Source: Chiua virens
Taxonomy: Eukaryota > Basidiomycota > Agaricomycetes > Boletales > Boletaceae
Assembly (NCBI GenBank): GCA_019787685.1
Contig: JAHNUO010000014.1
Span: 248,001-312,000 of the forward strand
Direction of reading: 5' to 3'
Length of the DNA: 64,000 bases
Shown here: positions 39,601-51,610 of the stretch, piece after piece
Numbering within the stretch: the first letter of the stretch is position 1
Layout of the letters: each line of letters begins with the position of its first letter
Notes under the pieces: generated by a model
Told to the model about the DNA's origin: nothing
Databases searched by the model: none
Seen by the model: the letters and a program-made list of their open reading frames with translations, nothing else
Made by a program: the position numbers and the translations under genes

Positions 39601-40019
39601 CACCTCGGCTTTACCGTGCGTTTTCCTCGAACTCTATCTATTCGAGATGACCTCGGGATCGATGACTGCATGACTGCGTCAGGTCTGTTTCCTCGTTTCT
39701 GTGCACTTGCTATAAACTCAACCATGCCAGCTCTTTTGGAAGCTGTACACTCGGAGCGCAAGAGAAAGATGGGAAAGGATGCAAGGGTGTGTATCTGTCA
39801 TATATTGTTTCCTGGCAATCATGATCGTGTGGTCGCAGTTTCGACGATCGAAAGAAAAAAAGAAAAAAGACCGCAAAGAAGGTTGGTACTAAAATATTTG
39901 CCAATCTCTCATTTACATTTATAAACCACTCTCGCAGCCGATGGTCTTGCCGCAGTATCAAGGACCAAGTGCCGTTTCGGTCGAAGTCAAGTCGGAATTG
40001 TTCCAAGGGATGAAGTTCA
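36681..40019 (+). pseudogene. LIG4: DNA ligase IV (NHEJ ligase), right-arm copy, broken
   Basis: LIG4 seals double-strand breaks in non-homologous end joining. Conserved blocks follow in order over about ten exons: FAKLSTERKPGRRRRLLDAW, IIPQKDRGRAVYGLKEKNLA, DDLNGILDELSKNIGK, FAPMLCKRP, the nucleotide-binding region, GKDYIGLYGKYVGEG, ILDGEMLVWDP, KVFDLLYLNGMSL, GEGLILKHPDSVY, NKDWIKVKPEYM, VLVVGPTAGNYG, FLQTAKRSHDDKGDVYIEP, FPRTLSIRDDLGIDDCMTAS and the pre-BRCT VKSELFQGMKF. Defects: an extra base near 36966; TGA, TAG and TAG in frame at 37180-37200; a direct 10-bp duplication at 37799-37818; and AGA (Arg) at 37822-37824 where the adenylated lysine of KxDGxR belongs (reads ERLDGER). It ends at a splice donor near 40020, and no BRCT exon was recognised after it. 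Confidence 0.85.
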
Positions 40020-40641
40020 GTAAGTTGATAATATTACTGGCATCGGACACCGGCACCCTTACTAGTAACAACAGTGGGAGCATGAAATGTCGGGAGGCGG
40101 GCGGGGAGATATACAGTATCTTGCAAAATGTCGGCACAAACATCGGGTTTCGTTGGTTGTATTGCAAAACAAACAAGTTGGGAGACCTTGCAAAGCGTCG
40201 GTCGGCGGGCGGTGGGCGCAAAGTCTTAAGATCTTATGAGTTGTATTGCAAAACAAAGCATTATGTATCTTGCAATGCCGTGAGTGATAATTTGCAAATT
40301 TATTCATGTGTGCTATGCGGATATGCGGCAACACCAGTAGATACTTGCTATAGTGTATCCTGCAAATCTGCTAACGATAGTTACCGTAAATCACGCAAGG
40401 CAGTGCCAGATACTGGTGGAAATCCGTCCCCAAACGTTCCATCCATTCACTGCCTGATTCAGTCGTACTCCAATTTATAGCCGACACAGGCGTCTATTGT
40501 CTCTCCGAGTCTTGAGTCTTATTCCTAATGCGGCGGGGTGGTCAAGTGTGGATGTGATCGAGGTCCACTCGCATTCGTTAAATAGGACCTTGTCAAGATT
40601 TCTTCGACGTTCCAACATCTCCAATTCAACATCACCAAACC
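40020..40641. other. sequence between LIG4 remnant and SIM gene
   Basis: No BRCT coding sequence. Contains about seven irregularly spaced ttgcaa or ctgcaa words between 40120 and 40370, several as ttgcaaaa. The mirror is 25553-26174. Confidence 0.45.
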
Positions 40642-40944
40642 ATGTCCCGGACGAAGCAATGGAAGCGGCGGCCAATTCCCCGGCCAATTAACAGAAGGCG
40701 GGGAACCCTGCCTGTGATGAGGGTCCCAACACGCCCAACAGCAGTAGCGCCAGGGTCGGGGCCAGAAAACCCGATCGACCTCACCATGGCATCCGATTCC
40801 GAGTCTGAGCCAGAGGTACCACTGGGAGGGTCGATTGAGAACCCAATTGACCTCACAATCGAGTCCGACGATGAAACGGATGGAGTGGATGGTGGATGCC
40901 GCGTTCAACGCACAGGACAGGACACACACGGTGCCGAATGTTGA
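40642..40944 (+). CDS. small protein with two SUMO-interacting motifs, right copy
   Basis: 100 codons from ATG 40642. The N-terminus is strongly basic (MSRTKQWKRRPIPRPINRRR), a possible nuclear signal. Two near-identical motifs follow: NPIDLTMASDSESE and NPIDLTIESDDE. A hydrophobic IDLT core next to acidic/serine residues is the classic SUMO-interacting motif, so binding to SUMO is a reasonable inference. The last 20 residues look less conserved and a further exon may exist. No RING or other enzymatic domain is seen. The copy on the other arm is identical. Confidence 0.5.
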   Translation: MSRTKQWKRRPIPRPINRRRGTLPVMRVPTRPTAVAPGSGPENPIDLTMASDSESEPEVPLGGSIENPIDLTIESDDETDGVDGGCRVQRTGQDTHGAEC

Positions 40945-41141
40945 CGAGTACCCCATCGTCCTTCCACGAAGCTCATGTACGTTGTCCGATTCTAGTTTGG
41001 ATGAGTGTTGGTTGATCCAATTCACATTGTCACAGGACGAACTCTCAAAGTGTCCTTGATGAGGGTAGTACAAGGCATTCTATGTAGCCTACAGAGCACT
41101 ATGTAGCCAATTTCATACAAAATGTGCTACAGAGTACTACA

Positions 41142-41853
41142 TAGCAAACATGTTTGTAACAAGGACTATATGTCTAATCAAACACAGCTTTGACGATTTC
41201 AACGGGAGCTGATAAGATGGGCAGATTGGTCATGCGCAGGGGTCGCGAGCCGGAAGGCGAGCCGAGAAGCTCGGAAGGGGTAGCCTGCCGGAACCCGGGA
41301 GAGCCTCCCGAGGGGTAGCTTACTGAAGGTCTCCAAAGGAGTACGAAGACATGATTCGAAAGGATTTCGTAGGTCATTTTCATTGGTCTTGTCCCTACCC
41401 CACATACATTCTGGGCCATTCATGAAGAAGCCCGGTGAACCCCTACCCAGCTTCATCGAGTAGTACCAGTCTGTCTCGAGGAACACGAGGAGACGATCCG
41501 AAAGGACTTCGTCGCCTAGTAAGTCATTTCATTGGTCTCGGTCCCTACCCTACTTACATTATGCTGTTCACGAAGAAGTCCACCCTGCCAGACATCCGTC
41601 TCTGTTGTACGATCGCTGGTAATCCTTGACATTGATACTGTTCGTCATCACTATCTCCTTCCAGCTATTAGCAGTATACTTGTGCGAATCAATACGTGTG
41701 GTGTGTCAAGTGAAATGCATGAGGTTTTGGTGCGTGTAATTGATCCATGACCGACTCGGAGATGAACATGCCACTTTAAGATCAATTGATTTTTCTGAGC
41801 ACAGCAGGAACAAATCATAACTACTGGTACGCGCGATCGCTGATTCACGTCGC
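41142..41853. repeat. repeat-rich gap outside the right arm
   Basis: 41219-41260 reads gggcagattggtcatgcgca, then ggggtcgcgagccggaaggc, a relative of the hairpin repeat; a reversed copy lies at 58020-58060. At about 41355-41445 and 41497-41590 two diverged direct copies (about 142 bp apart) share cgaaagga and gtccctacccc/t. No gene seen. Confidence 0.55.
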
Positions 41854-42327
41854 CTATGCCGTCTTCCTTTTCCTTGACCTATGCTGGATCTCCCGCTCTC
41901 CTTGCTCCCGTGCCGCTTCCTGCATAGCAAGTAAGGTTCTGTCAGTTTCTTCGAGACCGTTTGATTGCTTGTACACCCTGTTTACTACGTCAGTGCGAAA
42001 TCCGTGGGTTTCCTCCATTCGTTCGAGCATTGTGCAGAGTCCCACGCGTGAAGTAACTGCTAGATCTCCTTGGTGTACTTGCACCATGTGCTCGTCATCA
42101 GTCAGTGAGTTGTAAGGTAAAATGACAAAACTGTACTGTGAATCCGCGTCTGAGTCCCTTATGGAGATCAAATGCGCCCGAATAGCGTTCCCGGGTTTGA
42201 CAAACTCGGATGGGCCGGGTGCAGCACTCCGTGAGTTTTTTAGCGAGTCCCCGTCGACCGTGAGGTCGATCACATCGGGGCCGTTGTCACAACTTGCGGT
42301 GAGGTGAACATTTGACTGTGTCTTCAA
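41854..42327 (-). CDS. hypothetical protein with a SIM-like motif
   Basis: 157 codons from ATG 42327. Near the N-terminus is DVIDLTVDGDS, again a VIDLT core followed by acidic residues, as in the gene at 40642 less than 1 kb away. The middle region reads as a globular fold, and the C-terminal third is predicted helical and charged (LLAMQEAAREQGEREIQHRS), ending in basic KRK. The family is not recognised. It lies outside the inverted repeat and is single copy. Confidence 0.45.
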   Translation of the reverse strand: MKTQSNVHLTASCDNGPDVIDLTVDGDSLKNSRSAAPGPSEFVKPGNAIRAHLISIRDSDADSQYSFVILPYNSLTDDEHMVQVHQGDLAVTSRVGLCTMLERMEETHGFRTDVVNRVYKQSNGLEETDRTLLAMQEAAREQGEREIQHRSRKRKTA

Positions 42328-42689
42328 CGCATCGTCGTCTGATGTAAGTTGAACTGTTGGTGAGCTGCTCTTGCTGGGCCAGTGCAGCGATAACTGTTTG
42401 CCGCCACCAGTCTCAGGACTCTCAGCCTCGAGTACGGGAAATCGTTGGTCCTACCGAGTAGTATCAACTCGGCTTGAAAATTTGCATTAGCATTTGACGT
42501 ACCGACATGAAGAGTTTAGTCAGGTCAACGAGCACGCACAAAGGTAGTGATAGTTTGAGTAAATGAGAAGGAACAACGAGGAGCGAACTAGATGAATGGG
42601 ACGAACGGAAATGAAAGACAGGAGGACAGGGGTATGGACAGATAAATATATTGCTAGACGTGCTCAGGCCTACTCCTGAGCCTCCTCCT

Positions 42690-43601
42690 ACCTAGCCTTG
42701 TATCCAAACGCTCGAGATGTCGGTATTCGAGCCACATGCAGTCGTGTCTCTCCTTCGCAGCTCGTCGCTTGTCGAACCTAAGGACCGCGGTATTTCGCTT
42801 GCTAGTAGTAGTGGCTGCTGTGAGGTCATCGCAGACAAGTTTGCGACAATGAATGGACCATACTCACACCGTGGCTTGAAGTCGTTTTTCAGGACTCGCT
42901 CGATCAGTGTCCCCTCCATCTCACCCAGTGCTTGGAGGTGCTGACCATCCTTATGAATGCTTGAGTGACGAGATTAATTACGTGGGCCATGCACCTGCGA
43001 TAGTCGAATGTGTTAGACAAACCCATTGATGTACAATATTAATGATACTTACCGTAGTCGACGCTTCTTGGCATCAAAGGGTTGCCCTGTTTCAGACTTT
43101 CAGTGGAGATATGGCGCGCAAACTCGACCATCATCGTGTGATTCGTGTCGTTGTTAGTCGCGTTGTCGCAGGTGACATAACTAATCTAGTAGAACCTGTT
43201 AGCGCGCCAGCATAATCTAGTAGAGCCTGTTAGCGCATTCTAACATACCTTGTGTGATATGCCAACTCGCTTGACTACTTTGTACAGTGCCTGTCCGAGG
43301 CGAACTCCATCATGGGCATGGTTGACTTGAACAAAGCCCAGAAGCCCACTTCGGAGGGCCCAAACACGTTGCGAGGTTTGCTCTATCCACGAGGCCGTGA
43401 CCGCAAAGTAGGCGTCGACATTTGACGCTTGGAAAGCGTCACATGTCAGGTTGATGCGGCCTTTGACGGCATCACTCTAGATACGACTTTAGTATAGTAG
43501 TCATAATGTAGCTTGTAGCACTTACCGCAAACGTCTGGCGAAGGCTTTTGAGATTCTTGTGGAAAAGCTCGACGACCGACTGACGAACAACCTTGCGACT
43601 G
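42690..43601 (-). pseudogene. hAT transposase relic
   Basis: Right to left: IPSRKVVRQSVVELFHKNL, AVKGRINLTCDAFQASNVDA (core start of the hAT catalytic domain), YFAVTASWIEQTSQRVWALR, GLLGFVQVNHAHDGVRLGQA and CMAHVINLVTQAFIRMV. Blocks are separated by intron-like gaps and frame changes. The C-terminal dimerisation region is missing. It joins directly to the dipeptidase gene on its right. Confidence 0.65.
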
Positions 43602-45455
43602 GGGATATTGAGTCCGTTGTCATAAATACCATAAACTGCTGGTGCAGCCTCAGCTTGCAGCTCCTGTGCGACATTCTCAACTTCCGCGAAGACACGGAGG
43701 AAGTTGCCTCCTGTCAGACCGGCGAGTTCATATTTGTTCCAACCTCGGCGATAAAGTTCGGCAATCTAACGAACTTGAGATCATATCGAAGCAGAGAAAG
43801 AGAAAAGACTTACGAGAGCAGGGTACTTGAAGACATCCTCCAACCCTTCAGGTGTCGAGCTTATTCCGTCGTAATCGCTACCAATACAAACACTACGCAA
43901 GCGAGTTACACGCTTACGAGGTCCGAAAGATATAGAGACTCACTGTTTTTTTTTTCTGCAATCTTTGCAAGGTGCTCAACGTGATCGGCCACAGTTTGAA
44001 CGTTAGCCTTGCCATCGGGTGCAACAAATGCGGGTGCAAAGTTGACCTACACACCAAGACATCACCATGCTAATCAGTGTAGATCGGTGGCATGACCAAT
44101 GTGCAGAACGCACCGTGATAATACCGTCCTTTTTTCCCTTCTTCGTACCGATCAGACTGAGTACTTCATCAGGTACGTTGTGAGCTACGTTGTGTATAGC
44201 CCTTGCTGACGAGTGGGACCAGATGATAGGGGCCTTGGATCGCAAGATCGCCTGCGTTGCAGTAAGGTCGGACGTGTGGGAAAGATCAATAACCATTCCT
44301 ATCCGGTTCATCTCTTCCATAAACTTGAACCCTATGGTACTGAGTGACTGATGCCAAGAGATCAGTGATATCAGGGGGGAAAAGTAATAGCGTACCTCAG
44401 GCCATAGTGTAGTAGGGCAATTTGTGTCAGATATCCACACGAGTCGGCAAATGCGTTGTGACATGTGTGAGTAAGAGTAACGTATCGAACACCAAGCACG
44501 TAATACTGGCGGAGCACTGCAATGGAGTTACCAAGTTGGTGTCCTCTGTGCAGCAATGTCAAGGAGCCTGGAGAGAAGATAAGAGCCGTACGAACTCTTC
44601 AACTCCAAGTAAGCTAGCGATCTTTGCTTGCGAGACGGATTCTTTGATGTCCTCCGAACTGAGCGCGTAATGAAACATCTATAATATTGTCAAGTCTGTT
44701 TGGACGAAAAAAGACAACGGGACTCACGTCTGGATATTTATCCATCAAACCTTTAACGACATCTACCTGTTCGAGCGTATCACTAAAACTAGCTTGAGAT
44801 TGAATTAGACGAGACAACCGAAATACAAACCGCACTCTCCACGTAGCAGTCAGAAAGTCCTTCCCCTCTGCTGAGCTCTCTGCACAAGGCACATACACGG
44901 ACCTGCACATGACGCATCAATTTGAGCACAGCAGATCAAAGAACATGCCTACCAGAAAAATCCGCCTAATTTCCCCTCTCGTAGACGGGGAATGTCGACA
45001 TGCATCGGCATTCCGACATCCAAAGAGATGTCAGAGACGTTGTTTCGTCAACCCATCCTCGCGACCCAAGGTAGATCTTCAACTCATAAATTCCCAACGA
45101 ATGATCCAGTGGAGGATCGGAACTAACCAATGTGACCATCCTGCTCTGAACGTCAGACGCAGAACAGTCAAAAATGAAGGTACGCATGATAACAGGGGAT
45201 GAATCAAGCAGCCTGCGAGCCGCAAGATCTGGGTCCCAGGGTAAATTTCCCGACCAGCCAATGTCTCTGAGATTGCTGGGGTCGATCAGAGCGAGTATGA
45301 CACTGACGACACAGACAATGCCCAGAGCAGCCCAGACGAAAGAACAAGAGTGTTCGGGATCGTTGTTGTGCGACAGCAAATTCGGCATCATCGCGGGCAT
45401 AGTTGCGCTGGCCTGACTCCTTGCTTCTGAGGAGGGGATCGTTCTCGGTACTCAT
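43602..45455 (-). pseudogene. membrane dipeptidase (peptidase M19), disrupted
   Basis: M19 enzymes are zinc dipeptidases. Start MSTENDPLLRSKES at 45455; one membrane helix (FVWAALGIVCVVSVILALI) near residue 50 suggests a type II membrane protein. Then LPWDPDLAARRLLDSSPVI, MHVDIPRLREGKLGGFFW, SVYVPCAESSAEGKDF, GMVIDLSHTSD, PIIWSHSSARAI, NFAPAFVAPDGKANV and GSDYDG, ending with GWNKYELAGLTGGNFLRVF. Defects: a frame change before the membrane helix, a TGA within the first catalytic block (about 45070) and apparent loss of the first zinc-binding His of the GHxDLP-type motif (reads VEDLP). The C-terminus continues without a stop into hAT sequence. Confidence 0.7.
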
Positions 45456-45786
45456 CGTTGCAAAGAACGAAGGTTGTTGTGGGAAGAAGAAATGTGAGCC
45501 TATCCAGACCGCGACAGCAGTGGGTGACTTATGTTAGACGAGATATGCCAGTGGTTAGACTCACGAATGACCAGGTTACAAGCTAGTGGGTACTATGATA
45601 CTGTAAACCGACTCTTTGAAATATCATGAAGAGAAATTGCGCACCTGAGACGGCGGATACTTGGTCGTATAAAAGTGAGAATGGACGGCGTGGTAGTAAA
45701 CTTGTGGTACTCCATGCTGGTTCGATATGCCCAACTCCGTGTAGAATTTCGACTTTCCATCGATTCGACCCTTCTCAGTCGCCTCC

Positions 45787-48700
45787 ATGACGAAAAGCAA
45801 CTCAAAACATGAAACGTCGCTCCCCGTGCACGACTCGCGCCCACCTCCATGGGTGCCTCCATCCTCGTCGGTCTGCTGGTGCTGTATGTTCGCACATATG
45901 TTTACACCCTGCCCAAGCCCGGAATCGACTCTCCAGGTTATGTTGGTTTCCATCCTCCGTATCTTGGCCAGGAGGAAGATATTTTATCCGACACGAATAT
46001 CAAGAGTGGATTTGTACTTAGCCCGTACGTTCAAGTACGTGGAACGAATCCATTGCATTGATATCTACTATCTCATTTCCCTATGGTCAGAGACGTCTGG
46101 CACCATAGAGGCTGTTTCTTCCCAGTCAAACACCGACCATGTCTTCAATCGTGCTGCCCTTGCGCAGCTAGAGAACATCATGTCCGAGGTATTCGCTCGC
46201 CGTTCCGACAATACTCCTGCCGTTCCGTGCGTATCATACATCCTGAGCAACATTCGACTCAAGTCATACCCAGCCCTTGGACCTTCAAGATGCCCTCTCG
46301 TGTTACCCTCAACGATGCAAAGCGTCAAGCTTGGTTCGCCGACCTCGCAGATGACAATGTGCCGTTGCACAAACTCGGTAAAAGTGTACCTCACGGGGCG
46401 AGAGGCCACGATCTTCTCGATTTGTTGCAGTCTAATAACGTGGCAATCTCACGCGCCATCTGGTTCCTACGAGCTCTGGGTGAAAATGAGACGGTCCGTC
46501 GATCCTTCCCTCAAACCGTTCATCACACTCTTAACTTTTACTTTAGGTGGGTTTACGGAACAAGCCCAACTACAATCCCACTCAATACAGCATCGATTGG
46601 GCCGATGGTGTAACGAGTTACCTCAAGAAGCAGCTCGCCGAGATTGCACTCCCTAGTGCTCCTCGTCCGGGGCTGAACACCAAACAATCATTCAAAGGCG
46701 TATTGTTGGATCCAGATTCTCGTGATCGATGGGTTTCACGTTTCAGTTATTGGTGCGTTTCAAGCATAACATTATCTGTATGCTAATCCGGGCTCAACAG
46801 CCTCCAACTACTCCGTCCATTCCACGCAGACAGTCTCGTCGACAGCCACACGTTCCTTGTGTGGTTAGTCCAGCAAATGATGACATGCAATCTTGCGCAA
46901 GCCGGCTTCGTCGTCCATCTTTCCGACGAATATTTGGACGGCGTTCTCGCTAGTTGCGCACTCACGAAGCCATTTGCCGATCCGTGTATCATCAAGCTTT
47001 CAGAGGTTAATTACTTCATTCTCTAGGGGTATGGACTGCTTCTCACCCTTCTGGAAGATTCGTTCATCAGCGCAGGGTCAACTTGTCAATTTGGACGCAT
47101 GACCCTCTCGCAGGTGAGTTCGATGTGCTTGCATCCCCTCATATGCTTATTTCGCAGCGTATCTGCATTGTCCTTCCGGATTCTTTTGTCAGTCCTAACA
47201 CTTGGGCTATCCACTCTTCGTTGTTGGCCTCCGCAAACGCACTCTTTGACTCCCTGATTCTGAGGTCCGAGCCCCAGATATCATCCACACTTTCGAGTGC
47301 CCTTTTGGACATCCACCGCTTTTATACCCGCAGACAAGATGCGTTTGGCGAATTACACTTTGGTTTCCTTGCTGCCGGGATGCCAATCCTCGTCTCTGTT
47401 GAGCATAATTCCTTCGTCCCACAATATCTTCGTGACATGGCCCAGGTACTCCGGGTAAGGACTTGCGAGAGCCGACAGTTTCGATTTGCTGCATACCGTG
47501 ATTTGGACGTCATACGGAGGACCTTCGAGCAATCTATCCAGTCGGGATCTATCGACGAGAGGCTCTTTGAGCCGCTTGTAAACGCACTCAAGGCGATTCT
47601 TAGCGATTCAAGCGAGGGTAAGCACCCTTTTTTCTCTTTCGCTGTACGTATCTCAGTCGCCGAACAGGACTGAAATTCGGGCACAGATGTGAATGTGTTT
47701 TTGAATAGCGGGATCTTATCTGTACTCAGCCTGTGGCATCTTGCTGCTACTGCTGTTCAGCTTCAGTTTGGACGACGGCAAATAGGCCGTGCCATGGCGA
47801 ACGATTCGACGAGACAAGTTGCCAGCGCATCCCTAGACAAGATGACCTCCGTCCTGTTTCATCACTCGGAAGCGTGTTTCATTGCCGAGATGGTGAAGGA
47901 GACCGATAGCGCTGTCGCTGAAAAGGTTCCTGCCTTCATTTTACGTCCATTAAGCCTTCACTTCTCAATCACCTTCTAGTTCGTGAACGGATCTCGACTC
48001 CGTGGCATACCCTCTAGTTATTGATACGTTGTACTTTGTGATCGATGGTAATTTCCGTCAAATCTTCTACGTCGTCTACAGGTGTTGACGCATATCCCGG
48101 TAGAGCTTCACTCACAATCCAAGACGCGCACGACAGACCTCTTCAAATATTACCCCAACATGTCAGAGAACGAGCTTCCGACAGACATTCCTACTGGGTA
48201 CTATCGACAATTATTCACATTTCTGCCACAACTCCCTCCTAACAAGATTGTGACGGACCTCGTGCATGCCCATCGTGATATATCTGGTCTCATAGTGTTT
48301 GGAGCACCCATCCAAAACCGACCTTGGGAATGGATCGAGAATCTAGGGGAGCCAGCTGTGGAAGAAGATGCACACCGATGGCAGGAAGGACCATTCGAGA
48401 ACACACCCTCTCCCTGGAGCTCTTTGCAGCACGCCGAACGGGGGAGCACATCCCGCACCCAAATCTCATCCATGATATCACCAAGCCCAACGACCATGAG
48501 ACCAACACCATCCGTCTCGAGGGCGACGTACGATCGTTCGAGGACGGGTTATCCTCGGAGAGTATCTATCGATGGGATTGGCGTGAGACGCGGTTGGAGG
48601 TGTACGGTGACCAGGTGGACGGGTCGTCATCGACGGGCAGAGGCGAAGCATTGGACGAGGTGGGGACGTCTGTCTTTCCAACGCAGCACCCCGGCTCCGC

Positions 48701-48996
48701 GGGTGCCAGGCCGGGATCAACAAGAACGTCACTGGTCACCAGCGTCGTCGGTCCGATCGAGGGGGTCCGCTCATGGGACGGTATCGTCGGGACTGCAGAC
48801 ACCGGGATCGATGAATAAGATGTCGACAACGACGATGAGTGATATCATGGAAGAAAGCAACCCGACCCGATCTGGTGTCGGGAAAAAGAGAAAGGCGGCA
48901 TCGGACGACGAAGTCGAGATTGTGGAGGGTCCGTTACCCAACAAGGTGGACACGAAGAAGCCGAGGACGGTCAGGGCACGGGGAAAGAAAAGGTAG
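45787..48996 (+). CDS. MED12: Mediator subunit 12 (MED12/Srb8), frame changes
   Basis: MED12 is part of the CDK8 module of Mediator and regulates RNA polymerase II. Seen in order: SLPVHDSRPPPWVP; GYVGFHPPYLGQEEDILSD; the Med12 signature RVTLNDAKRQAWFADLADD with VPHGARGHDLLDLLQSNN and AIWFLRALGENET; GLRNKPNYNPTQYSIDWADG; SYLKKQLAEIALPSAPRPGL; LVWLVQQMMTCNLAQAGF; a diverged middle; LFKYYPNMSENELPTDIPTG; and VFGAPIQNRPWEWIENLG. After about 48390 the family frame shifts to SLELFAARRTGEHI, EGDVRSFEDGLSSES and YRWDWRETR, and near the end returns to a basic tail (KKRKAASDDEVEIVEG). Introns are short. The frame change near 48390 has no obvious intron. Confidence 0.8.
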
Positions 48997-50322
48997 TGCT
49001 GTGATAGCCCGGATGGCTTGTCCTCTGAGTTCGTACTTGATCCTTTTGCAATGCAATATCCTTTTATCATTGGCGTGTCTATTCACTCTTGCGCAGTGCA
49101 CCTATCGTTTGGGAGGTTTCGTGTGGTTCGTCTCATATGTAATGGCTAGTGCATGTTCAACTTGACTCGTCCTGTACTTCTATCCGATTAATCGTTATTA
49201 TTACACTTCGAAGTGACACGAGATCCATCGTCTTGTAGGTCCTCGTGACTCTCCTAGCCCTTCATGCATCCGGTGGCTGCGTGCAAACGCATTCCATCAA
49301 TCTATCAACTTTACATTCAGTTCACGGTACTATTTTTGGATTGAGGACTATATGCGGATTGGGGCACAGTCGGTGCAATTCAAGTACCCTATCAGCTTAG
49401 TGCATGGGTTGATAAGGTGCACCAGTATGCTAGACAGCTTGGGAGATTGAACGATCCTCGCTTGCAATTCAAAGTCAGGACAGTCGACATCATGCTGGTC
49501 CGACTCCGCGTCATTGGTCAAAACAATGACTCAATTTGCCGTCAACGGGAACGTGGATCATCCCAAAAACGTCAGATCATGTTCATCCTCCTTTCTGAAA
49601 AAACGTTTTCAAGCGAGTTTATTGCAACAGACCAGTACTACATCTTCTCTACTAATAATATTCTATCTATTCCACGAAACTCTCATGTCACTGTCAATGT
49701 GTCGTCAATGTGTACTTCACTACGCGGGTATAGTGGTACTGATGCCTCTGAGTCGTATCGGCATTAGTGGGCACCGGGACTTCTTTCAACAGCCAGTGCC
49801 AGCACACAACTCATGTCATTGTGGCCATCCTCTGATCATTGAGGTCCCCTCTGGAAGATGAGGCCTGATCAAGTGCCGATAAGTCATGTTGCCAGCAGCG
49901 GCAGCCACTGGTGCCTAACATTGCCTTTCCCCTGACGCAATTCCCCTGCAAGGTAAGCATTGTCCATGGGTCGATGAAAATATCGCACTCGAGTCACCGT
50001 CATGGTAACCTAAAATTGTAACATTGCTCCAAGCTTCCGTCATGGTCGGGTCCCCAGCTCGGTTCCAACTTCTCGCATCTTATGTTGTTGTTTGATATTT
50101 TGTAGCAGTCCGTGAAATGTTCCATCCTCATACTGTTCCAGTAACGAACTCACGAATGACTCAGACCAGTAACCGCTTGTCTGCAAAAGACCTACGCACT
50201 ACTAGATGGCCGATTGATGCCAAAGAATTCCCAAGGTCTTCAGCTTTGACCGTGGATCACCTGGAGGCATGGGAACTAATCTTCTCCAAAAAATTGAACG
50301 ACCTTATACAACTCAGTACTAC
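48997..50322. other. no clear gene
   Basis: ORFs at 49417-49861 in two frames show no family similarity. No repeat noticed. Confidence 0.4.
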
Positions 50323-51362
50323 GTCAGTACTCACCAATTCTGGAACAGTCACTTGCCAGATGTTTATCACAAATCACCTTGTTGCCGTGAATCTGAATCC
50401 CAGGTGAAATATCTTGCTTCAGGGGGGCGGTGAGAGTGCCTCGGACTCGCATACATACTAAACAAAAGCTCAGGCTAATAATTCTCATTTTACGAATATC
50501 GTAACAAGTGTTGCAGTTATTGCAACTTGAGTCGATCTCCATATCCACCGAACTCTTCGTGTGCCTTGTACAAGGTCGCAGAGTCCATGACGCTTCCATT
50601 AGCGCTCGCGATAAATTCGTGCGTGAGATGCGTTCGGTTATGGAACGTCAGTCGGGACCATAAGTACTGTTAAATGTTTTATCGGTGTTAGCATCCTTCA
50701 TGGAATAAGGCTGTTTGCAGCCCGAGGATGAATCCAAGCGATGCGCGCAAATCGGCAAGCTTGACGTTGTCGTAGATCTTCGACAGTGGCTCGCAGAGAA
50801 CACCGGGCCTGTAAATAGATGTACAACCTGGGACAGAATGATGAAGAAGCTTACCTCTCGCCGGGGAGAATTGGTCTTATCGATCTCGGGCTGCACCGTG
50901 GTGGGCAGGCTCTCGAGATGTGAAACTACAGGGGATTCTGGAGCCAGCTGTCGTTGTCGCGCGCTCGGTTGGCTGGAGGCTAGGATAAGGTCTTCATAAT
51001 TCACTGTAGTAAGCGCTCTATTGACTTTGGCGTCGTCGTCGCGATACTTTTTGTGGGTGCGATATGTCGAGTGGGTAACCTGGGTCGGCTTGCCTCAGCA
51101 TCTCCGCCGACAATTGCAGGTTGGCATATCTGGAAGAACTGCTGGACGTCGGGCAAGAAAACCAAAGGGACAGCTCTTTACCCAACGACAGGACTTGGAC
51201 GAAGAAAGAAGGCCCTGAGCCAGTCCGGGCAGCCAATCGAGTCAATCGAGTCTCGTATCTTGCTTGTTTATTTTGTATCTGTTCGTTATTTCGATGGAAT
51301 GATGTCATTTTGTAACAGTTTGGAGGAATCGACACTCCCGTTGTATTTCCGTGTATGCACAA
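50323..51362 (-). CDS. hypothetical spliced gene
   Basis: The - strand exons read YANLQLSAEMLRQADPGYPL (about 51060-51130), then MNYEDLILASSQPSARQRQL (from 51004), an intron (GTAAGC...TTACAG, about 50810-50855), and IYDNVKLADLRASLGFILGL (about 50730-50790), followed by MDSATLYKAHEEFGGYGDRL (about 50530-50600). The segments look conserved but no family could be named with confidence. Borders are approximate. Confidence 0.4.
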
Positions 51363-51610
51363 ATTAAGATTTGTAAATATTTGTACTACTCTGGATTTCC
51401 ACGTTGCAGGTTTTGACTGGGGGGCCCCAGCTTTGCTTTCTAATAGTGTCTCGTTCGAAAAACTCTCACAAGACGGAAGTGTCTGCAGCGAAAGCCTATC
51501 AAGATATCGTCAACCTTCGGCTACTGTGAGAGACGGCGAGGATACCAGTATAGTCTCTTTATCTTATCTTATTTGATCCACTGATCTTTGCATGAAGACG
51601 AACAGGCAAT

